A DNA stretch of 21,373 bases from Bacteroidaceae bacterium (GTDB taxonomy: Bacteria > Bacteroidota > Bacteroidia > Bacteroidales > Bacteroidaceae). Position 1 is the first letter of the stretch; every line of letters starts with the position of its first letter. Positions 16,399 to 21,373 of this stretch are shown one piece after another. The notes beneath the pieces were generated by a model. That model was given only the letters and a program-made list of their open reading frames with translations. It was not told where the DNA came from and made no database searches. The position numbers were made by a program, and so were the translations under genes. The stretch covers positions 1 through 21,373 of the forward strand of contig JAEEOD010000340.1 of the NCBI GenBank assembly GCA_016284115.1, read 5' to 3'.

Positions 16399-16455
16399 TA
16401 AAATATATGGGAGAAAAGCATTATTTTCGCAACTAATTAGTAAAACTTATGCGAT

Positions 16456-16890
16456 ATGAAGGTACAAATTATCAATAAATCACATCATCAGTTGCCCCAA
16501 TACGCTACAGTTCAATCGGCTGGCGTTGATTTGAGAGCAAATCTTGACGAACATGTTGTCTTGGCTCCATTGCAGAGAGCTTTGATACCTACAGGCCTTT
16601 TTATTTCTTTACCTGTGGGCTATGAGGCACAGGTGCGCCCCCGTAGTGGATTGGCTATCAAAAAGGGTATCACAGTATTGAACTCGCCTGGTACGATTGA
16701 TGCTGACTACCGAGGCGAGATATGTATTATCCTCATCAACCTTTCTCAGGAAGAATTTGTGGTGAACGATGGTGAGCGTGTGGCACAGATGGTCATTGCC
16801 CGTCATGAACAAGCTGAGTGGGTAGAAGTGGAAACGCTCGACGAGACCGATCGTGGTGCTGGTGGTTTTGGGCACACAGGTAAGAGCTAA
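16456..16890 (+). CDS. dut: Deoxyuridine 5'-triphosphate nucleotidohydrolase (dUTPase)
   Basis: Dut cleaves dUTP to dUMP and pyrophosphate, keeping uracil out of DNA and feeding thymidylate synthesis. The 144-aa protein is a standard trimeric dUTPase with all five motifs: [10 protein letters not shown] (20-28), II RPRSGLA (61-67), [13 protein letters not shown] (79-88, with the catalytic Asp and the uracil-binding loop), [10 protein letters not shown] (106-113) and [11 protein letters not shown] (133-142). The upstream region is AT-rich and carries no clear ribosome-binding site. The gene is divergent from dgt and precedes the TPR/DUF4292/EnvC genes by about 100 nt. Confidence 0.98.
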   Translation: MKVQIINKSHHQLPQYATVQSAGVDLRANLDEHVVLAPLQRALIPTGLFISLPVGYEAQVRPRSGLAIKKGITVLNSPGTIDADYRGEICIILINLSQEEFVVNDGERVAQMVIARHEQAEWVEVETLDETDRGAGGFGHTGKS

Positions 16891-16994
16891 TAATTGATAA
16901 TTGAGTTTTTTGGTAGCAGCGGGGGTAGAGCCAGGTTTGCTTGAGCTATGCCGAGTTGAGACAAAATTGTTACATAGTAAAATTTAATAATTGA
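16888..16994 (+). repeat. Direct repeat TAATAATTGA flanking the dut-TPR spacer
   Basis: TAATAATTGA occurs at 16888-16897 (starting in the dut stop codon) and again at 16985-16994 (ending in the TTG start of the next gene). The two copies bracket an 87-nt segment that is more G/C-rich than its surroundings. AATTGA-type repeats are common in AT-rich Bacteroidales spacers, so chance or simple-sequence origin is possible. Confidence 0.3.
16910..16939 (+). promoter_or_regulatory. Candidate promoter for the TPR-DUF4292-envC operon
   Basis: TTG (16910-16912), a 19-nt spacer and CAGGTTTG (16932-16939) match the Bacteroidetes -33/-7 layout TTG-N19-TAnnTTTG with one mismatch at the first base of the -7 box. 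It lies about 50 nt before the TTG start of the TPR gene. The call is tentative, since dut read-through could also serve this operon. Confidence 0.3.
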
Positions 16995-18697
16995 GAATTA
17001 AGATTTCAATATTGGTTTTTTGTTTGGGTTTTCTGATGCCTATGCTGGCGCAAGCTCAAGATGCAGACGAGTTGAATAGGAAATACGACTACTATTTCCA
17101 CGAGGCTACCCGTCTTCGCATACAGAAGAAGTATGACGCTTCCTACGAGATGCTGATGCATAGTCTTGCCATTCGTCCGCATTCACCTTCTGCCCTCTAC
17201 GAGTTGGCACAATATTACATTGTGCTGAAACAGACAGAAAGGGGTACAGCTGCTATGGCGGAGGCAGTGAAATATGCTCCAGACAACTATTGGTACGCAC
17301 AAGGACTTGCCAATCTTTATGTACAACAAAATAAGCTAAATGAGGCAGCTCAACTCTTAGAGGAGATGGACAAGCGCTTCCCCAACAAGATTGACGTTAC
17401 TTATAGCCTGTTACAAGTATATAACAGACAAGCTAATTTTGAGAAGTCAGTTCAACTCCTTGACAAATTAGAAGTGCGTTTTGGCAAGAATGAGCAGATA
17501 TCTATGCAGAAGTTCGCCATCTATGACCAGCAAGGCGATGAAGAAAAGGCAATAGCTGAATTGCAAAGTTTGGCAGATGAGTACCCCACCGATTATCGCT
17601 ATCAGGTGATTTTGGGCGATGCCTACCTGCAGAAAGAGAAATATCAACAGGCTTATGATATTTACCAGAAAATCTTGAAAGTTGAGCCTGACAATGCGAT
17701 GGCCATGTATTCGCTGGCAGCTTACTATGAACAGACGGGACAGACCGAGAAATACGACCAACAGCTGAACTCTGTCTTGTTGAACCGTAAGGTAGATGCT
17801 GACACCAAGGCAGATGTGATGCGCAGATTGATTATCCGTAATGAAAATAGCCATAAGGATAGTACTGTTGTCATCAATCTCTTCGACCGTATCATGGAAC
17901 AAGAACCTGATGAGGCTCAACTACCTATGTTGTATGCGCAGTACCTCTATTCCAAAAACATGAAAGAGAAGGCCATCCCCGTGCTGAATCAGGTACTTCA
18001 GATTGAACCTTCCAATACAACTGCTCGCATGACCCTGTTGGGAGAAGCAGTGAATAAGCGCGACTATGATTGGGTGATAGATATCTGTAAGACAGGAACC
18101 GAAGCCAATCCAGATATGCTGGAGTTTTATTATTACTTAGCCATCGGCTATAACCAGATCCAACGTACTGATAGCGTTATCAGCGTGTGCCAAAGGGCTT
18201 TACAGCATGTTACAGAGGAAAGTGAAGCCACTGTGGTGAGTGACTTCTACGCCATCATGGGCGATGCCTACCACACCAAGAAGCTGATGCCAGAAACGTA
18301 TGAGGCATATGAGAAATCATTAGAGTATAACTCCAACAATATCATGGCGCTCAACAACTATGCCTATTACCTTTCTTTGGAGCGTCGAGATTTGGACAAG
18401 GCAGAGGAGATGAGCTATAAGACAGTGAAGGCAGAGCCCAACAACGCCACCTACCTCGATACTTATGCCTGGATACTGTTTGAGAAAGCCAACTACGAAC
18501 AAGCCAAAATCTATATCGACCAGGCTCTGCAGAATGATGAAGACCTGAGTGCCGAGGTCTTTGAGCATTGTGGCGACATCTATTACCATACGGGTGATAC
18601 AGACAAGGCACTGGAGTTCTGGCAGAAAGCCAAGGACAATGGTAGCACCTCTACCACTATCAACCAGAAGATACGGCAAAAGAAATACATACGATGA
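16991..18697 (+). CDS. Exported tetratricopeptide-repeat protein (TTG start)
   Basis: The 568-aa protein is predicted to be periplasmic. It has a signal peptide (MRIKISILVFCLGFLMPMLA then QA, cleavage near residue 22) followed almost entirely by TPR units, roughly a dozen, for example ALYELAQYYIVLKQTERG, AMYSLAAYYEQTGQTEKY and ALNNYAYYLSLERRDLDKAE. TPR arrays bind partner proteins; no enzymatic domain is visible. The start is TTG, directly after an in-frame TAA, because the next ATG (17036) would remove most of the signal peptide. Its stop overlaps the DUF4292 start by ATGA, so these proteins are probably made together and act in the same envelope process. The function is not known. Confidence 0.85.
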   Translation: MRIKISILVFCLGFLMPMLAQAQDADELNRKYDYYFHEATRLRIQKKYDASYEMLMHSLAIRPHSPSALYELAQYYIVLKQTERGTAAMAEAVKYAPDNYWYAQGLANLYVQQNKLNEAAQLLEEMDKRFPNKIDVTYSLLQVYNRQANFEKSVQLLDKLEVRFGKNEQISMQKFAIYDQQGDEEKAIAELQSLADEYPTDYRYQVILGDAYLQKEKYQQAYDIYQKILKVEPDNAMAMYSLAAYYEQTGQTEKYDQQLNSVLLNRKVDADTKADVMRRLIIRNENSHKDSTVVINLFDRIMEQEPDEAQLPMLYAQYLYSKNMKEKAIPVLNQVLQIEPSNTTARMTLLGEAVNKRDYDWVIDICKTGTEANPDMLEFYYYLAIGYNQIQRTDSVISVCQRALQHVTEESEATVVSDFYAIMGDAYHTKKLMPETYEAYEKSLEYNSNNIMALNNYAYYLSLERRDLDKAEEMSYKTVKAEPNNATYLDTYAWILFEKANYEQAKIYIDQALQNDEDLSAEVFEHCGDIYYHTGDTDKALEFWQKAKDNGSTSTTINQKIRQKKYIR

Positions 18698-19299
18698 AGT
18701 ACGACTTTTCAAACCATATAAGAGTGACTGCGCAAAACAAACGAGAACTTTGGCATCTTGTGATGCTGGCATGCTTTGTCTTGCTACTGGCAAGTTGCAA
18801 GAGCGGCAAGTCGGTTGTTCAGGAAACCGTCATTCCTCAGCAATACATCTCATCAAAGTTGGAACTGACTGTTCCTCATGGCGATGCCGTCCTTACTGTC
18901 AATGGTACCATGAAGATGAAAGAAGGCGAGTTGGTGCAGATGTCATTGCTCATGCCTTTGTTCCGAAGCGAGGTAGCTCGCATCGAGGCAGCTCCTACCT
19001 ACCTGCTGATGGTAGATCGTATGAACCGCAGGTTTGTCAAGGCCTACCAATATGATTTGCGTGATTACCTGCCTGCAGATAGCTATCTGCGTTTGGAGAA
19101 ACTGATAAAGGAAGCCTCTAAGCCAGGAGGCAAGACCACACTGACGGGCGAGGAGATAGGCATCAAGCAATTGGCAAAGGCCAGGATTGAGTTGTACGAC
19201 TTTTCCGACGAGCCATTCAATATTGAGCCTACCACCGTTAGTTCACGCTATCGTCAGGTCACCATCGAAGAACTGTTACAACTGCTCATGAATCTATGA
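18694..19299 (+). CDS. DUF4292-type lipoprotein, possibly LolB-like
   Basis: The 201-aa protein has a lipobox LASC (Cys35) after a long n-region and a hydrophobic stretch (VMLACFVLLLASC). It is therefore predicted to be lipidated and exported. After Cys35 the residues are KSGKS, without the acidic surface-export signal of Bacteroidetes, so it probably faces the periplasm. The mature part (SSKLELTVPHGDAVLTVNG, then EVARIEAAPTYLLMVDRMN) has the beta-rich pattern 'no inner product, then evaRi...' that I associate with DUF4292 and with the LolA/LolB fold; this structural link is from memory. It overlaps the TPR gene upstream and envC downstream, each by ATGA. A role in lipoprotein or lipid handling at the outer membrane is inference. 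Confidence 0.75.
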   Translation: MKYDFSNHIRVTAQNKRELWHLVMLACFVLLLASCKSGKSVVQETVIPQQYISSKLELTVPHGDAVLTVNGTMKMKEGELVQMSLLMPLFRSEVARIEAAPTYLLMVDRMNRRFVKAYQYDLRDYLPADSYLRLEKLIKEASKPGGKTTLTGEEIGIKQLAKARIELYDFSDEPFNIEPTTVSSRYRQVTIEELLQLLMNL

Positions 19300-20630
19300 A
19301 ACGCGCCCTCCTCATATTGCTGCTTATCTGTGTGCCTGTGCTGCTGTTGGCGCAATCCAACAAGCGCATCAAGGAACTGGAACTCAAGCGGTCCAACCTG
19401 CAGAAGCAGATAGCAGAGACGGAGGAATTGCTGAAGACCACCAACAGGAATGTGGGTAGCCAGCTCAATGGCCTGAATGCCCTGACAGGTCAGATTGAGG
19501 AGCGCCGTCGTTACATTGATAATATCAATAACGACCTGGTTGCGGTGGATAGTGAATTGGTTTTTATAGACCGCCAGCTAGACACCTTGAAGATTAGTCT
19601 GGAAGAAAAGAAACGTCGCTACGAGGCTTCTTTGAAATACCTCTACAGGAACCATAGCATTCAGGAAAAGCTGATGTTCATCTTCAGTGCCGAATCCCTT
19701 TCTCAAACCTATAACCGCTTGCGCTATGTACGCGAGTATGCCACCTATCAGCGTTTGCAGGGCAATGAGATTATCCGCAAGCAGGAGCAAATGACCCAGA
19801 AGCAAGTAGAGCTGGATAGTGTGAGAATGGAGAAAATACGTCTTTTGGCAGAGCGAGCACAAGAGAAAAGAAAACTGGAAACACAAGAGGCACAGGCCCA
19901 GCAGGTAATTAAAGACCTGCGCTCGAAGCAAAAGGGCTTGCAAGACGAAATCAACAAGAAGCGTCGTGAAGCCAACCAGCTGAATAATCAAATCGACAAG
20001 CTGATAGCTATCGAAATAGAGAATGCCCGCAAGCGAGCAGAAGAAGAGGCCCGCAAGGAAGCTGAAGCCAAGAAGAAAGCCGAGGAAGCAGCCAAAGCCA
20101 AAGCAGCCAATGCTACTACTGCCAAGCCAGCTGCCCCAGCTGCTCCAGCTGCCAAGCCAGCTACCACTGCCAAGACCGAGACCTATACCATGAGTAAGGC
20201 CGATCGTGAGCTATCCACCAATTTTGCCTCCAACCGAGGCAAGTTGCCCATGCCCATCACCACCTCGTATATTATTGTGAGCCATTATGGTCAATATAAT
20301 GTGGCAGGCCTTCGCCATGTCACCCTCGACAACAAAGGCATCGACATACAAGGCAAGCCAGGCGCCCAGGCCCGTGCCATCTTCAACGGCAAGGTAGCGG
20401 CTGTATTCCAGCTCAATGGCCTGTTCAACGTGTTGGTGCGCCATGGTTCCTATATCTCCGTCTATTGCAACCTCTCCAAGAGCGATGTCAAGCAAGGCGA
20501 CGATGTCACCACCCGTCAAATCCTGGGTACCGTATATAGCGATGCTTCCGACAACAACCGCACCGTTCTCCACTTCCAGCTCCGCAAGGAGAAAGATAAG
20601 CTCAACCCAGAAGTCTGGTTAAACAAATAA
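19296..20630 (+). CDS. EnvC-like murein hydrolase activator with degenerate LytM (M23) domain
   Basis: The 444-aa exported protein has a signal peptide (1-19, ending LLLAQ), a long coiled-coil region (about 20-255), an Ala/Lys/Pro-rich linker (about 243-297) and a C-terminal LytM/peptidase-M23 domain (about 325-444). In active LytM enzymes five residues bind zinc or catalyse. Here the HxGxD motif reads NKGID (Asn346, Asp350), the YxHL His is Asn392 (YCNLS), and HxH reads VLH (Val424, His426). Three of five are lost, so it is unlikely to cut peptidoglycan. This matches EnvC, whose dead LytM domain activates cell-separation amidases. It overlaps the DUF4292 gene by ATGA and is 11 nt before xpt. 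The amidase partner is not in the window. Confidence 0.85.
   Translation: MKRALLILLLICVPVLLLAQSNKRIKELELKRSNLQKQIAETEELLKTTNRNVGSQLNGLNALTGQIEERRRYIDNINNDLVAVDSELVFIDRQLDTLKISLEEKKRRYEASLKYLYRNHSIQEKLMFIFSAESLSQTYNRLRYVREYATYQRLQGNEIIRKQEQMTQKQVELDSVRMEKIRLLAERAQEKRKLETQEAQAQQVIKDLRSKQKGLQDEINKKRREANQLNNQIDKLIAIEIENARKRAEEEARKEAEAKKKAEEAAKAKAANATTAKPAAPAAPAAKPATTAKTETYTMSKADRELSTNFASNRGKLPMPITTSYIIVSHYGQYNVAGLRHVTLDNKGIDIQGKPGAQARAIFNGKVAAVFQLNGLFNVLVRHGSYISVYCNLSKSDVKQGDDVTTRQILGTVYSDASDNNRTVLHFQLRKEKDKLNPEVWLNK
20121..20162 (+). repeat. Low-complexity repeat in the envC linker
   Basis: The 12-base unit GCCAAGCCAGCT occurs at 20121-20132 and 20151-20162, with related GCTGCCCCAGCT and GCTGCTCCAGCT units between. 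They encode the Ala/Pro/Lys-rich linker ([14 protein letters not shown]). Such tracts change length by slippage, so the linker is likely to vary among strains. Confidence 0.7.
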
Positions 20631-20641
20631 CCCATTTAGCC

Positions 20642-21214
20642 ATGAAAATACTTCGCGAAAGAATCCTGCAAGACGGCCGTTGTTTGGAAGGCGGCATCCT
20701 GAAAGTAGATAGCTTCATCAACCACCAGATGGACCCTAATCTGATGAAGCAAGTAGCCGTTGAGTTCATTCGTCGCTTTGCCGACCTGCCCATCAACAAG
20801 ATACTCACGGTAGAGGCATCTGGCATTGCCCCGTCTGTTCTGTTGGGCTACCTCTTGGAACTGCCAGTAGTGTATGCTAAGAAGAAAAAGCCATCTACCA
20901 TGAAGGAAATGTATGTGGCTGAAGTCCGCTCGTTTACCAAGCAGCGCGACTATACTATGGTGATCAGCAAGGAATACCTCACGCCAAAAGACCATATTCT
21001 TTTCATCGACGATTTTCTGGCTTATGGCAATACCGGATTGGGTATTATCGACTTATGCCAGCAAGCAGGGGCCACCATCGAGGGCATGGGCTTTATTATA
21101 GAAAAGGCATTCCAGCATGGTCGTGAACTGCTTACCGAAAACGGTGTTTATTGCATCGAGTCGCTGGCCATCATCGATTCCTTAGATGGTAACCGCATTC
21201 TTGTGAGGGAGTAA
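20642..21214 (+). CDS. xpt: Xanthine phosphoribosyltransferase
   Basis: Xpt converts xanthine and PRPP to XMP in purine salvage in the cytoplasm. The 190-aa protein aligns by eye with the B. subtilis enzyme over its whole length: [13 protein letters not shown] (20-32), [10 protein letters not shown] (57-66), the PRPP loop [12 protein letters not shown] (121-132) and [15 protein letters not shown] near the C-terminus. It follows envC by 11 nt and is probably co-transcribed. No purine riboswitch precedes it, because the upstream sequence is coding. Regulation by purines must therefore be indirect if it exists. Confidence 0.95.
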   Translation: MKILRERILQDGRCLEGGILKVDSFINHQMDPNLMKQVAVEFIRRFADLPINKILTVEASGIAPSVLLGYLLELPVVYAKKKKPSTMKEMYVAEVRSFTKQRDYTMVISKEYLTPKDHILFIDDFLAYGNTGLGIIDLCQQAGATIEGMGFIIEKAFQHGRELLTENGVYCIESLAIIDSLDGNRILVRE

Positions 21215-21273
21215 ACTATAGTCTTTAGCCATATAGCATAGAGGTGAGAGAAATAATTAATTAACAAAAATAT

Positions 21274-21373
21274 ATGAAGCACTTATCAATTGGCAAGCTG
21301 ATGGCAATGACAGCTTGTGTGACTTTAATGACAGGATGTAGCGGTGGACAACAACCATCGCAGGAAGGGATGA
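21274..21373 (+). CDS. N-terminus of a predicted lipoprotein, cut by window edge
   Basis: 33 codons are visible, beginning MKHLSIGKLMAMTACV and reaching the lipobox MTGC at residues 19-22, followed by SGGQQPSQEG. This is a clear lipoprotein signal peptide. The mature protein lies off the right edge, so no family can be given; an RND-efflux adaptor lipoprotein is one of several possibilities and is not supported here. The start is 59 nt after xpt, with no clear terminator or TAnnTTTG box between. The gene may be co-transcribed with xpt or use a promoter not recognised here. Confidence 0.75.
   Translation, partial: MKHLSIGKLMAMTACVTLMTGCSGGQQPSQEGM

Noticed and set aside
18549..19055. 168-aa plus-strand frame across the TPR/DUF4292 junction
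   Set aside because: It overlaps two genes with clear signal peptides and ATGA coupling; the translation is rich in Arg, Ser and Cys without domain character, typical of an out-of-frame shadow.
19578..20573. Antisense frames (137 and 120 aa) within envC
   Set aside because: They are long only because the coiled-coil and Ala-rich coding sequence lacks stops on the other strand.
20631..20641. Purine riboswitch upstream of xpt
   Set aside because: Only 11 nt separate xpt from envC, so there is no room for an aptamer outside coding sequence.
21215..21273. CTATA...TATAG dyad after xpt as a terminator
   Set aside because: Five-base A/T arms with a 11-base loop and no T-run are too weak to support a terminator.

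Overview
The window is the chromosome of a Gram-negative Bacteroidales bacterium, most likely Prevotellaceae. Three things point there. The division/cell-wall (dcw) cluster has the Bacteroidetes gene order, without murF or ddl. At least two intergenic sites carry a -7 element of the Bacteroidetes form TAnnTTTG. The non-dcw genes (a glycine-lipid acyltransferase pair, and a TPR / DUF4292 lipoprotein / EnvC-like trio) are typical of that phylum. Every gene call is read from the sequence; family names come from recognised motifs, and no database search was run.

Region 1 (1-12793, minus strand) is one compact dcw operon, in transcription order mraZ, rsmH, ftsL, ftsI (PBP with a C-terminal PASTA domain), murE, mraY, murD, ftsW, murG, murC, ftsQ and the first 55 codons of ftsA. 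Most junctions are 4-base ATGA overlaps or gaps of 2-40 nt. It covers cytoplasmic precursor synthesis (murC, D, E), the lipid steps (mraY, murG), the septal polymerase/transpeptidase (ftsW, ftsI) and divisome scaffolding (ftsL, Q, A).

Region 2 (12794-13130) is the only gene-free stretch over 300 bases. It separates the leftward dcw operon from rightward genes. It holds an exact tandem 10-bp repeat that fits an MraZ operator, a perfect 9-bp-arm inverted repeat of unknown role, and a Bacteroidetes-type promoter element for the rightward genes.

Region 3 (13131-15022, plus strand) is a two-gene operon for a lyso-phospholipid-type O-acyltransferase and an OlsB-like GNAT N-acyltransferase. These match GlsA and GlsB, which make N-acyl-glycine (commendamide) and glycine lipids. 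A bidirectional hairpin terminator closes it against the convergent dgt.

Region 4 (15042-16890) has dgt (dGTPase, minus) and dut (dUTPase, plus) arranged divergently, both nucleotide-pool enzymes.

Region 5 (16991-21373, plus) is an envelope module: a periplasmic TPR protein with a TTG start, a DUF4292 lipoprotein that may have a LolB-like fold, and an EnvC-type coiled-coil protein with a degenerate LytM domain, all joined by ATGA overlaps. Then come xpt (xanthine phosphoribosyltransferase) and the first 33 codons of another lipoprotein.

No tRNA, rRNA, CRISPR array, insertion sequence or prophage gene was seen. The window is mostly core genome. The least explained items are the regulatory DNA in region 2 and the joint function of the TPR / DUF4292 / EnvC trio.
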